From Fulvitalea axinellae (GTDB taxonomy: Bacteria > Bacteroidota > Bacteroidia > Cytophagales > Cyclobacteriaceae), in NCBI RefSeq assembly GCF_036492835.1, contig NZ_AP025318.1, positions 186,001 to 250,000 of the forward strand: a stretch of DNA of 64,000 nucleotides, in the 5' to 3' direction. The translations under genes and the position numbers were made by a program. The notes below the pieces were generated by a model that worked only from the letters and a program-made list of their open reading frames with translations, made no database searches and was not told the DNA's origin. Position 1 is the first letter of the stretch, and the number at the start of each line of letters is the position of its first letter. Positions 16,811 through 24,656 of the stretch are shown piece by piece.

Positions 16811-18271
16811 ATGTTCCAAAAAAGAAACAAAACGAAACCCGTCCAGAAATCGGCGAATACAAATAATGCCGCCTATCGCCAAGACTTCCGTCAGGAGGCC
16901 GTTTTGCAGGCGAAAATGGCCGGGGTGATTCGTGGCGAGGCTCCCATACAGCGTAAAATATACCTTGGCAACGCTCTGGAACCGGTGGCTACGATAGACG
17001 GCCTTCCAAAAGAAATCTGTCTTAAGATGTTGCAGTACGAATCCAAACGCGAAGAAATGACTGACGAGGATCGGGTTGTAGCGGTAAAGCTTCACCAATA
17101 TTTTCACTTCGACATTCCTTTACGAATAGCCTCTGACACAAAATGGGAAGACCTTAAGAAAAGGTTCAATGACGAAGGGGTGCGAGGCAACGATTTGACC
17201 ACCAATTTCAAACGTGGCGACCTTATTGTGGGTGCCGGTGGCCCAAGAGCAACGAAAAGCATTAAAGAAAGATTACCACAAACGGCGGATGATTACCTGA
17301 CGGTTGAGGCATTTCTAAAACGCCTTAATGTGGACGAACTCAGAACCGATCCAAAAAAGTTCAAAACCAGAATCATAAATCTGGCCACCATGTTCGGGCG
17401 AAACGAAAAAGACCCGAACTTTCTCTACTCGGTTTCAGCATTGAATAGTATGTTGATGAAGTTCAGATCACCTAGCGCCAACGATGTAAGAAGAAACCTG
17501 ATAAGCTCGCGCTTGGCCCGGCGTCACGTCCATTTTGACCTAGACGGAACCGACGACGCAGTCGTCATCAAAAAGCTACTGGAAGGCGACGACACTTATC
17601 TTCCACATGATATAAACGACGTACTGCACCTTTTGCATGACCAAAGGCTAGTTCGGGCCGTCGACGATCCTGAATCCCGGGTTCTATATTATCGGAACGG
17701 AAAACTGGCAAATGCTCCTTGGGTCGATAATCCCGACCTTTGGGAATTGGCGCAACCCGAAAACGTAGCCAAACACCAAGACAAACTGGCCCGACGCAAG
17801 GCCAAGTATAAAACGGCCTCGGAGGCATTCGAAGTGGTCGAATGGGGAGATCTTACCGAAGATGGTCTCATGCTGACCGACTACCAAGTCGGACGTCGGG
17901 CCATAATACTTTCCAGAGATCACCTCTCAGACTTCACCGACGAACAATTGGCCACGGGAGGCGGAGTTAATCGTGAATGTACGGCCGTAGAGGAAAAAGG
18001 CTGGCAAATGGACGACCATCGACTGATAGCCAAACAATTCGCCAGTAACCCGCAACATGAGGAGAGGATTTTCACTCGTCTAGAGCGTGTGGCCGACCTG
18101 ATAACCCAAAAACGAGAATCGGAAGCAATGAGCGAGGCTTGGAGCCAGAAGAAGGAGAAAAAGCGAAGCGCGGCAAGCACCCGGGAGGTCGAACGCTTAA
18201 GAAAACAGATGGAAGAAAGCCAATTCGGGAACCCGCAACCCTTCGGCAAAGACAATGACGACGAACTTTGA
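16811..18271 (+). CDS. Large protein of unknown function, possible secreted effector/toxin
   Basis: 486 residues, without a signal peptide or membrane segment. The N-terminal 55 residues are basic and Gln-rich (KPVQKSAN, QAKMAG, APIQRK), a style common at the head of Bacteroidota proteins linked to eCIS/DUF4157-type exported toxins. The middle (about 60-400) is charged and mostly helical, with VHFDLDGTDD and a short His/Asp-rich section. The last 80 residues are a highly charged predicted coiled coil (KKEKKRSAAS, STREVERLRKQMEE). No catalytic motif is recognised. No immunity-like gene follows. The stop abuts the stop of the convergent cytochrome b gene with no spacer. The function call is inference. 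Confidence 0.7.
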   Translation: MFQKRNKTKPVQKSANTNNAAYRQDFRQEAVLQAKMAGVIRGEAPIQRKIYLGNALEPVATIDGLPKEICLKMLQYESKREEMTDEDRVVAVKLHQYFHFDIPLRIASDTKWEDLKKRFNDEGVRGNDLTTNFKRGDLIVGAGGPRATKSIKERLPQTADDYLTVEAFLKRLNVDELRTDPKKFKTRIINLATMFGRNEKDPNFLYSVSALNSMLMKFRSPSANDVRRNLISSRLARRHVHFDLDGTDDAVVIKKLLEGDDTYLPHDINDVLHLLHDQRLVRAVDDPESRVLYYRNGKLANAPWVDNPDLWELAQPENVAKHQDKLARRKAKYKTASEAFEVVEWGDLTEDGLMLTDYQVGRRAIILSRDHLSDFTDEQLATGGGVNRECTAVEEKGWQMDDHRLIAKQFASNPQHEERIFTRLERVADLITQKRESEAMSEAWSQKKEKKRSAASTREVERLRKQMEESQFGNPQPFGKDNDDEL

Positions 18272-19678
18272 TCAACGGGAAACCTTTGCATCCGAAACGT
18301 TTTCCAAAAAATTGATTATCAAGTCCAACTCCTCTTGCGAAAGCGACCCGCCAAATGCCGGCATATACTCTCCTCCGTTCACTATCCTTATCGTCATTTC
18401 CTGCCTGTTTAACCTCCTGCTAACATTTGTAAGGTCCGGCCCCCTAAGTCCGCCTCTATCCCCTATTTTATGGCAATAAAGACAGCCTTTGTCGTAAAAC
18501 AACCTCATTCCCTTCAACAGTTTTTTGTCCGAAGTATCCAAGGTAGAGGCCGGCAAAGGCTTAACGTCAAACACCGGCGACCACGGCGCTTTCATCCCCT
18601 CAATACTCAAAGCGATCACGATAGCGACGGTCATGGCCACTCCCAAAATCGCCCAAGGCCTGCGCAACGGATGCCGTTCGCCCTTATTGGACAAAAACGG
18701 AAGCGCCAACAGAAGGAATATCAATACGGGAGGCCCAAAAGCGATCACGTAACTTTCGATTTTGGGAGGCATAAGCGCAAACAGCGCGAATATCCAAGAC
18801 AAGTACCAATCCGGCGCCGGGTTGGCGTTTATACTGGCGGGATCCGGCGGGCCAACCAACTTCGGGGCACCGATAAAATAGGCCGATAACGCAATAATAC
18901 AGATTACGCAAAATCCGAAAACCATATCGCGCCAAGCGGCGTCGGGAAAGAAAGGGACTCCCTTTTTCTCCAACATCTTTTCGTACCAAACCCTATATTT
19001 TTTCGGATCAACCAACCTGCCTACTTTCGGAGGTTCGGAAATACCGTTTCGGAAAACCAGATAAACGTGAAAGGCCGTAAAACCGAAGAGCAAAGCCGGA
19101 ACAATAAACACGTGGTAAGAATAAAACCTGCCCAACGTATAACCGCCCACGGTTTCTCCCCCAAGCAAAAAATAAGCGATCGCCTTGCCTATTACCGGTA
19201 TACGCCCCAATTGCTCGGCGGCAACTACGGCGGACCAAACTCCCGTATCATCCCAACGGAGTAACTGTCCGGTAAAGCCCATCACAATGGTGAGCAACAG
19301 CAAAACGATGCCCGTAATCCACTGCAGCTCACGCGGAAACTTGTAGGCCGCCGTCAAAAACACACGGATCATATGCAGGCCCATCAGCAAGATCATTCCC
19401 GAAGCACCGAAATAATGGATGCCCCGAAGCCAAGCGCTCAAGGTATTTGCGGAAATAAGCACCAATGATTGATAAGCCGTATCCGAAGACGGCTGATACA
19501 ATAGCGAAAGCCCAATACCGGTAACAACCTGAAGCATCAGACAAAACAAAGTGGCGCTACCGAAAACATACGACCACTTAGACCCCGGCGGAACCAAATG
19601 CTTCGCCAAGGGAACAACCAAAGCCGATATCCCCGACCGGTCGTCAATCCATTGCCATATTTTCCGTAATCGCTCCAT
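18272..19678 (-). CDS. Cytochrome b6-like / cytochrome c fusion (menaquinol:cytochrome c reductase)
   Basis: 468 residues with about nine membrane segments and a C-terminal cytochrome c domain. Heme-b ligand pairs are His88/His102 and His189/His204. The second pair is 15 apart, as in b6-type proteins, not 14 as in mitochondrial-type b. The Qo motif reads PDWY (289-292) instead of PEWY, a variant associated with low-potential quinones. CLYCH (399-403) binds heme c, with Met in YMPAFGG as a likely axial ligand. It therefore combines cytochrome b, subunit IV and cytochrome c in one chain. It is last in the oxidase operon, after the Rieske gene, with a repeat-containing 143-nt spacer. Confidence 0.93.
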   Translation of the reverse strand: MERLRKIWQWIDDRSGISALVVPLAKHLVPPGSKWSYVFGSATLFCLMLQVVTGIGLSLLYQPSSDTAYQSLVLISANTLSAWLRGIHYFGASGMILLMGLHMIRVFLTAAYKFPRELQWITGIVLLLLTIVMGFTGQLLRWDDTGVWSAVVAAEQLGRIPVIGKAIAYFLLGGETVGGYTLGRFYSYHVFIVPALLFGFTAFHVYLVFRNGISEPPKVGRLVDPKKYRVWYEKMLEKKGVPFFPDAAWRDMVFGFCVICIIALSAYFIGAPKLVGPPDPASINANPAPDWYLSWIFALFALMPPKIESYVIAFGPPVLIFLLLALPFLSNKGERHPLRRPWAILGVAMTVAIVIALSIEGMKAPWSPVFDVKPLPASTLDTSDKKLLKGMRLFYDKGCLYCHKIGDRGGLRGPDLTNVSRRLNRQEMTIRIVNGGEYMPAFGGSLSQEELDLIINFLENVSDAKVSR

Positions 19679-19704
19679 TTTTTTATATCTGGAAAAGGAT
19701 GGAA

Positions 19705-19820
19705 AGTAAAGAGTACATAGTAAAGCGTAAATAGACTAAATGGATTGGGCCGGTTTTGTCTAAACCCTAAGTTCCTGCCGAACAATACTCTTTACTATGT
19801 ACTCTTTACGCTTTACTAAA
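19705..19820. repeat. Two facing arrays of degenerate 7-bp repeats (inverted)
   Basis: From 19705 the sequence reads as heptamers: AGTAAAG, AGTACAT, AGTAAAG, CGTAAAT. From 19786 it reads TACTCTT, TACTATG, TACTCTT, TACGCTT, TACTAAA. The two arrays are reverse complements with a 20-bp exact core (19706-19725 against 19790-19809), so the spacer between the Rieske and cytochrome b genes can form a long hairpin. A related array lies at 60065. Confidence 0.8.
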
Positions 19821-19821
19821 C

Positions 19822-20364
19822 TCATCCATCGGACAATGTCGTTATCGGGACACCGCCAGTTAATATCTCAACTTTTTCGCCACTCAATCTCACTTTGTAT
19901 TTTGTCAGACCTTTGGGTGGTGGGCCTGCTGCCACTTCGCCGTTTTTGTAATACACCCCGCCGTGACAGGGACACAGAAACAGCTCCGAATCGGCGTCCC
20001 AGCGTACGGGACAGCCCAAATGGGCACAGTTAATCGCAAAGGCGGTAAAGCAATTTTCGCTATCGCGCCGGAGCCAGGAAGCCGTAAAGCCTATTCCTTT
20101 TTCCCAAGGGGCGGTTTCGCTGTCGCGAAATTTCACCAAAACGGTTTTTCCCAACTCAAAATCCGTAACACGGCCCACCGATCTCCATACGGGAACTTTT
20201 TTTGTCAGCCAAGGCTCCAACAAAGCGCCCAACACGGGAATCCCGATAATCAGGGCGGACAACCCTCCCAAAAAGAAAGTAAGCTTTTCGAGAAAGCCCC
20301 GCCTGTTCATTCCGGCTTTTCCTTTGCCACAAGATTCGCAATTTTGTTCCGTATCCTTATTCAT
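19822..20364 (-). CDS. Rieske iron-sulfur protein
   Basis: 180 residues. This is the high-potential [2Fe-2S] subunit of the quinol:cytochrome c reductase. A twin-arginine-like motif (NRRGFLEKL, 20-28) precedes one membrane anchor (about 30-50). CAHLGC (113-118) and CPCHGG (131-136) supply ligands Cys113, His115, Cys131 and His134, with disulfide Cys118 and Cys133. The GPPPKGL loop is typical. A Cys-rich N-terminus (CESCGKGK) precedes the RR motif and is unusual. The gene overlaps the upstream small-subunit gene by 8 nt. Confidence 0.95.
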   Translation of the reverse strand: MNKDTEQNCESCGKGKAGMNRRGFLEKLTFFLGGLSALIIGIPVLGALLEPWLTKKVPVWRSVGRVTDFELGKTVLVKFRDSETAPWEKGIGFTASWLRRDSENCFTAFAINCAHLGCPVRWDADSELFLCPCHGGVYYKNGEVAAGPPPKGLTKYKVRLSGEKVEILTGGVPITTLSDG

Positions 20365-20572
20365 TTCCGGATTCGTTGTACTCGTCTCTCAAATCGTTGA
20401 TCCATCCGACCAAGCCGTAAAAGAACAATCCCAAACCGATCAGACTCATGACATACTGCGTCACAATTCCCCAGAATATCAAAGCCACGCCCATCGACAA
20501 TACCAGCGGGTACCAAGTAGGTTTTGGCAGTTCCTGAGGGAAAGCTTTATGTTTTTCGGTTTCTTTTTCCAT
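20357..20572 (-). CDS. Small oxidase subunit (CoxIV-like)
   Basis: 71 residues with two adjacent hydrophobic stretches (about 21-41 and 43-58) and charged ends. Its position between CtaG and Rieske in a heme-copper oxidase operon, and its size, fit a small subunit IV-type protein of caa3 oxidases. Sequence identity with a known family is not evident, so the name rests on context. The start lies 17 nt downstream of the CtaG stop, and the 3' end overlaps the Rieske gene by 8 nt. Confidence 0.7.
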   Translation of the reverse strand: MEKETEKHKAFPQELPKPTWYPLVLSMGVALIFWGIVTQYVMSLIGLGLFFYGLVGWINDLRDEYNESGNE

Positions 20573-20589
20573 ACTCCAAAGGTTTGAAA

Positions 20590-21393
20590 TTATGCCACCG
20601 CTTTCTCTCTGTCTCCTTTTCTAAGCCAAGAGAAAAGAATACTCATCGATACCGACAGGTATATCAGACACCCCGGAACCCACATTATCAGCCCGGCGAT
20701 CTGTTGGTCCGTCCTTGGCTGAATTTTCCAAACGTTTCTGACCAACACGCTCACTGGATCCGACGGGTCTGTACCCGTAAAGCCGGGATAAAGCAATTTC
20801 GGGGAAAACGCTATGGCGATTCCCAGCAGACTACAGCCGATACAGGCAGTCACCAAATACGCGACACAACGCAAAGGGTGCATAGCACGGATACTGCGCA
20901 TTCCCAACACGGGAAAGTAGAACCAAATTCCGGCCAAAAGACTTAAAACCGCTACCCAAGCCTGAAAATCTATACTGGCATACTTTTCTGAAGAGACTTT
21001 GGCCACCACCTCCGGGACGTGCAATAGCCACATCACACACAGAAACAATGGCCAAGTGATCAGCGGCTTATATAAAAGCTTCTCCATTTTGATCTCGGCT
21101 GGAGTAATGTCATGCTTTGCCACACTCGCCCAAAACAAGGCGGGGATAACCATCAACACCAATACATGACGGACCATATGAGCGAAAAACAGATACTTTT
21201 TGGCCAAATATGACAATGGAGAAATCAACGCAAACACGGCCAATATCAAAGCAGCAAACAAAGCGAACCAATGCCAAAACCCGGTATGCATATTTCCGTA
21301 AGCTTTCCTGATCCAATACAGAAAGATCAACATCACGATGATCAACACAGCGGGGAAATTCCACTCCTCAAGCAACGCGTTCCATCCGTTCAT
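20590..21393 (-). CDS. ctaG: CtaG-type caa3 oxidase assembly protein
   Basis: 267 residues from ATG at 21393, which overlaps the CoxIII stop as ATGA. A longer form starting at 21462 would run through the CoxIII gene and is rejected. About seven membrane segments fit the caa3_CtaG family, with conserved HMVRHVLVLMVIPAL and AFALISPLSYLA-like segments, WPLFLCVMWLLHVPE and PLRCVAYLV. This multi-helix CtaG is needed for caa3 oxidase assembly in Bacillus and is unrelated to Cox11-type CtaG. Its presence with a c-heme-bearing CoxII supports a caa3 enzyme. Confidence 0.88.
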   Translation of the reverse strand: MNGWNALLEEWNFPAVLIIVMLIFLYWIRKAYGNMHTGFWHWFALFAALILAVFALISPLSYLAKKYLFFAHMVRHVLVLMVIPALFWASVAKHDITPAEIKMEKLLYKPLITWPLFLCVMWLLHVPEVVAKVSSEKYASIDFQAWVAVLSLLAGIWFYFPVLGMRSIRAMHPLRCVAYLVTACIGCSLLGIAIAFSPKLLYPGFTGTDPSDPVSVLVRNVWKIQPRTDQQIAGLIMWVPGCLIYLSVSMSILFSWLRKGDREKAVA

Positions 21394-21950
21394 AGCAAAG
21401 GCCTTAGGTACACAAAGAAAAACACGAAGACCCACACCGCATCCACAAAGTGCCAATACCACTCCGTAGCCAAAAAGGCCGAAAACGGCCCGTTACCCTT
21501 AAAGCTTCCCAACAAAACGAGCGTAAGGAATACGCTAAGGATTATCAGGCCAACAAAGACATGAAAACCGTGAAAACCCGTAAGCGTAAAGAACGCGCTC
21601 CCGAAAATATTCATGCTGATCTTTACGCCACGCTCATAAAGCATATAATATTCCGTAGCCTGCCCGGCCAAGAATATCGCTCCGAATACGATAGTCACGA
21701 CTAACGCCCCTACCAACACTCCTCTCTTTTGTTTTCTTAAAGCCCAATTCGCCACGGTAATGGTACCGCTACTGGAAAAGAGAAAGATGGTAAAGATTCC
21801 CGTGCGTCTTATATCAAGATATTTCGCCGACTCCGCCCAATCATCCGTCAAGTTCCGGAAATAGACATAAGCCACAATCAAGGCCACAAAAAACAAGGCC
21901 TCGGAGGCGATAAAGAACTGCATCAACAAACGGGTTTGGCGATATTCCAT
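21390..21950 (-). CDS. ctaE: Cytochrome c oxidase subunit III
   Basis: 186 residues with five membrane segments, as in the short five-helix form of CoxIII. The conserved signature GFHGFHVFVGLI and the late ATEWYWHFVDAVWVFVFF are present. It stabilises the catalytic core and the D-pathway entry. It lies 3 nt after CoxI and shares an ATGA overlap with ctaG, so it is in the same tightly packed operon. Confidence 0.95.
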   Translation of the reverse strand: MEYRQTRLLMQFFIASEALFFVALIVAYVYFRNLTDDWAESAKYLDIRRTGIFTIFLFSSSGTITVANWALRKQKRGVLVGALVVTIVFGAIFLAGQATEYYMLYERGVKISMNIFGSAFFTLTGFHGFHVFVGLIILSVFLTLVLLGSFKGNGPFSAFLATEWYWHFVDAVWVFVFFFVYLRPLL

Positions 21951-21953
21951 GGC

Positions 21954-23597
21954 CTAATTCTTTTTGTCTTCTTCCCAATCCAACAATGCTCTCTCGGTCC
22001 GTACCGGCGACAGCTCGCCGAAGTTTTTCAAACTCGGCGGAGACGACGCGTGCCATTCCAAGGTCCAGGCTCCCCACGGATTTTTGTCCGCTTTCACCCC
22101 TTTTCTTAGGCTATGGAAAATATTCCAGATAAAGATCAACATAGCCACGCCCATCATCGCCGCGCCAACGGTAGAGATAAAGTTGAGAATCCCGTACCAA
22201 GGCAAATCCGGATAAGTGTAAACCCGCCGGGGCATGCCCATCATGCCCAATAAGTGCTGGAACAAAAATGTCATATTGAAGCCAAGCAGAAAGAGCCAGA
22301 AATGCCACTTGCCCAGACGCTCGGAGAGCATACGTCCGCTGATTTTGGGAAACCAATAATATATACCGGCGAATATTGTGAACAGCGTCCCGCCCAAGAA
22401 AACATAATGGATATGCGCCACCACAAAATACGTATCCGTCACTCGCCAGTCGATCGGCACGATGGCGAAGGCCACTCCACTCAATCCTCCAAGCGTAAAG
22501 TCAACGATAAACGCCAAAGCGAAGAGCATGGACGTGGAGAAATACACCGCTCCGCCCCACATCGTAGCTATCCAGTTCACTATTTTTATTCCGGTAGGAA
22601 TTCCGATCAGCATACTGCCCGCCGCAAAGAAGGTGTTCACCGGGTTTCCCAAGCCCGCCGCAAACATATGGTGGGCCCAAACGCCAAACGACAACAAAGC
22701 GATAAACACCGTACTGCCCGCCAGCGTCCCGTATCCGTAAATCTTTTTTCTGCTGAAAACCGGAATGACTTCGGAGATAATCCCAAAACCCGGCAACGCA
22801 AGAATATACACCTCGGGGTGCCCAAAAGCCCAAAAGAAATGTTGCCAAAGCAAAGCCGATCCTCCGCTGGAAGGCAAAAAGAAATGCGCTCCCAATTGGC
22901 GGTCGATCAAAAGCATAAACAAACCGGCGTTGAGCAACGGAAAAGCGGCCAGGATAAGAAAACTGTTGATAAAAACCATCCAGACGAACAAAGGCAACCG
23001 GCCCAAGCCCATCCCTTTTACCCGCATGGTAACCGTAGTCACCACAAAATTAAGCGCCGCCCCAATACTGCCTATTCCCGTCACTATCAGGCCAATGCTA
23101 TAATAATCCAAGCCATTGGAAAAAGAGTAGTTCTGTTCGCTCAAAGGCGCATAGCTAAACCAACCGGCGTCCGGCGCTCCGCCAGCCAAAAAGCTGAAAT
23201 TTAGCAGGAAACCACCGAGTATAGTCACCCACAAGCTCATGGCGTTCAATCGGGGAAAGGCCATCTCGTTCGCACCAATCATCAACGGCAAGAAATAAGT
23301 GGCCAAACCGATCAGCGTAGGCATCAGCACCAAAAACACCATAGTAGTGCCGTGCATGGTAAAGAGTTGGTTATAAGCCTCCGGGCCAAGCAGATTAAGC
23401 TCCGGCCAAGCCAATTGCAAACGCATAAGCATAGCCTCCAAGCCACCTACCAAAAAGAAAAACAGTCCCGTCCACAGGTACATAATCCCCAACTGCTTGT
23501 GGTCCGTACTGGAAAGCCACTGCACCAGCCCATAAGTGGACCGCAAGGAAGGTAAAGGTACGCCCGGCTCGGGCACGTCGGCTCGGTCAGGTTTCAT
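21954..23597 (-). CDS. ctaD: Cytochrome c oxidase subunit I
   Basis: 547 residues with 12 membrane helices. Ligands are His82 and His397 (low-spin heme), His395 (a3), and His260, His309 and His310 (CuB). The Tyr264 cross-link site lies in HPEVYIL and Glu262 is present, as in type A1 enzymes. The K-channel Lys is in IPTGIK (Lys338). The D-channel entry motif reads NEMAFPRLN, so the usual Asp is Glu111. This enzyme reduces O2 to water and pumps protons in the inner membrane. It lies 5 nt after CoxII. Confidence 0.97.
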   Translation of the reverse strand: MKPDRADVPEPGVPLPSLRSTYGLVQWLSSTDHKQLGIMYLWTGLFFFLVGGLEAMLMRLQLAWPELNLLGPEAYNQLFTMHGTTMVFLVLMPTLIGLATYFLPLMIGANEMAFPRLNAMSLWVTILGGFLLNFSFLAGGAPDAGWFSYAPLSEQNYSFSNGLDYYSIGLIVTGIGSIGAALNFVVTTVTMRVKGMGLGRLPLFVWMVFINSFLILAAFPLLNAGLFMLLIDRQLGAHFFLPSSGGSALLWQHFFWAFGHPEVYILALPGFGIISEVIPVFSRKKIYGYGTLAGSTVFIALLSFGVWAHHMFAAGLGNPVNTFFAAGSMLIGIPTGIKIVNWIATMWGGAVYFSTSMLFALAFIVDFTLGGLSGVAFAIVPIDWRVTDTYFVVAHIHYVFLGGTLFTIFAGIYYWFPKISGRMLSERLGKWHFWLFLLGFNMTFLFQHLLGMMGMPRRVYTYPDLPWYGILNFISTVGAAMMGVAMLIFIWNIFHSLRKGVKADKNPWGAWTLEWHASSPPSLKNFGELSPVRTERALLDWEEDKKN

Positions 23598-23602
23598 ATT
23601 GT

Positions 23603-24544
23603 TTATTTTAAGGTGTACAGGTACGCCGCGATGGCGTCTATCTCCTTTTCTGTCATAATGAAATTAGGCATATGCGCTCCGGGCTTCATCCCTTGCGGAT
23701 TCGCAATCCAAGCCCTCAGGTTCTCGAAATTATTCTCATACTTTCCGCCCAACAAAGTCTTGCGACTAGCCACATGCGTCAAATCCGGACCTACAGTAGC
23801 CACCGCTTTTGTTCCGCGGATAGCGTGGCAATTCCCGCAAACTTTCTCTTCGAAAAGAGCCTTCCCTTTCTCGGCTATAGCGGAACTTGGTGTCTTGGCC
23901 AACTCTTGTTGCGAGTTTATCCATTGCCCAAAATCTTGTGGAGAATGCGCCACCACCCTAATCCTCATCCAAGCGTGTTGCGCTCCGCAATATTCGTTGC
24001 AAGCGCCTTCGTAAACGCCGGGCTTGCGGGCCTGCATCCATATATAATTCGTTACGCCAGGCACCATATCCGCTTTTCGGCCCAAGGCCGGGACGTACCA
24101 GTCATGCACAACGTCAGCTGATTCCAGACGCACCCAAAGTCGTTTTCCGGTAGGAATATGCAGTTCGTTGGCAACCATCACCCACTCTTCCGGATAGCGG
24201 ATTTCCCACCACCATTGGTGTCCCACAATCACAATATCCGCTTGCTGTCCCTTTTCGGGCTGGCGTTGGATATCCGTTACGGCCATAATCGTAAGCGCCA
24301 AGAAAAGCAGGATAATTCCCGAAGCCAGAAAGATAGTAGCCCGTTCCAGCCACTGCATTTTAGGTTCGGGTTTCAAAGCTTTGGTAAACTTCCTCACCCT
24401 GAATTTGAGGATAACATATACCGTAGCCCCCATCACCAACAGAAACACTATTCCCGCCGCCCAAAGGAAATGGTAGAACAAGCGGTTAAAGGTATCCGCA
24501 TCTTCAGAAACACTCTGGAATATGTTATTCAATATCGTATTCAT
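23603..24544 (-). CDS. ctaC: Cytochrome c oxidase subunit II with cytochrome c domain
   Basis: 313 residues from ATG at 24544. Two N-terminal membrane helices (about 28-48 and 68-90) precede a cupredoxin domain. The CuA site is His147 plus CNEYCGAQHAWM (Cys182, Glu184, Cys186, His190, Met193). A C-terminal cytochrome c domain carries CGNCH (236-240) and a later HMPNF Met ligand. The fusion defines the caa3 type, which takes electrons directly from a bc complex or a small cytochrome. It is the first gene of the seven-gene respiratory operon. The promoter must lie close to the terminator of the FAS1/Sus locus. Confidence 0.96.
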   Translation of the reverse strand: MNTILNNIFQSVSEDADTFNRLFYHFLWAAGIVFLLVMGATVYVILKFRVRKFTKALKPEPKMQWLERATIFLASGIILLFLALTIMAVTDIQRQPEKGQQADIVIVGHQWWWEIRYPEEWVMVANELHIPTGKRLWVRLESADVVHDWYVPALGRKADMVPGVTNYIWMQARKPGVYEGACNEYCGAQHAWMRIRVVAHSPQDFGQWINSQQELAKTPSSAIAEKGKALFEEKVCGNCHAIRGTKAVATVGPDLTHVASRKTLLGGKYENNFENLRAWIANPQGMKPGAHMPNFIMTEKEIDAIAAYLYTLK

Positions 24545-24578
24545 CGATACTCGCTCTCTCTTGCGAAAGGCAAGTCGC

Positions 24579-24623
24579 AAAAAAAGGCCCATTCTCTTTT
24601 CGTCACCGAAAGAAAATGGACCC
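24579..24623 (-). terminator. Terminator at the end of the FAS1/Sus locus
   Basis: On the minus strand a stem (GGGTCCATTTTCTTTCG against CGAAAAGAGAATGGGCC, imperfect) is followed by seven U. It lies about 30 nt after the stop of the last lipoprotein gene and directly upstream of the oxidase operon. Confidence 0.75.
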
Positions 24624-24656
24624 AACTCTCTAAGCTTTCAAATAAAACCCTTTCTT

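Noticed and set aside
21394-21462. A longer start for CtaG.
   Set aside because: It would read into the CoxIII gene; the ATGA overlap at 21390-21393 is the natural start.
22254-23204. A 316-codon open frame antisense to ctaD.
   Set aside because: Very basic, low-complexity composition typical of the complement of a membrane-protein gene.
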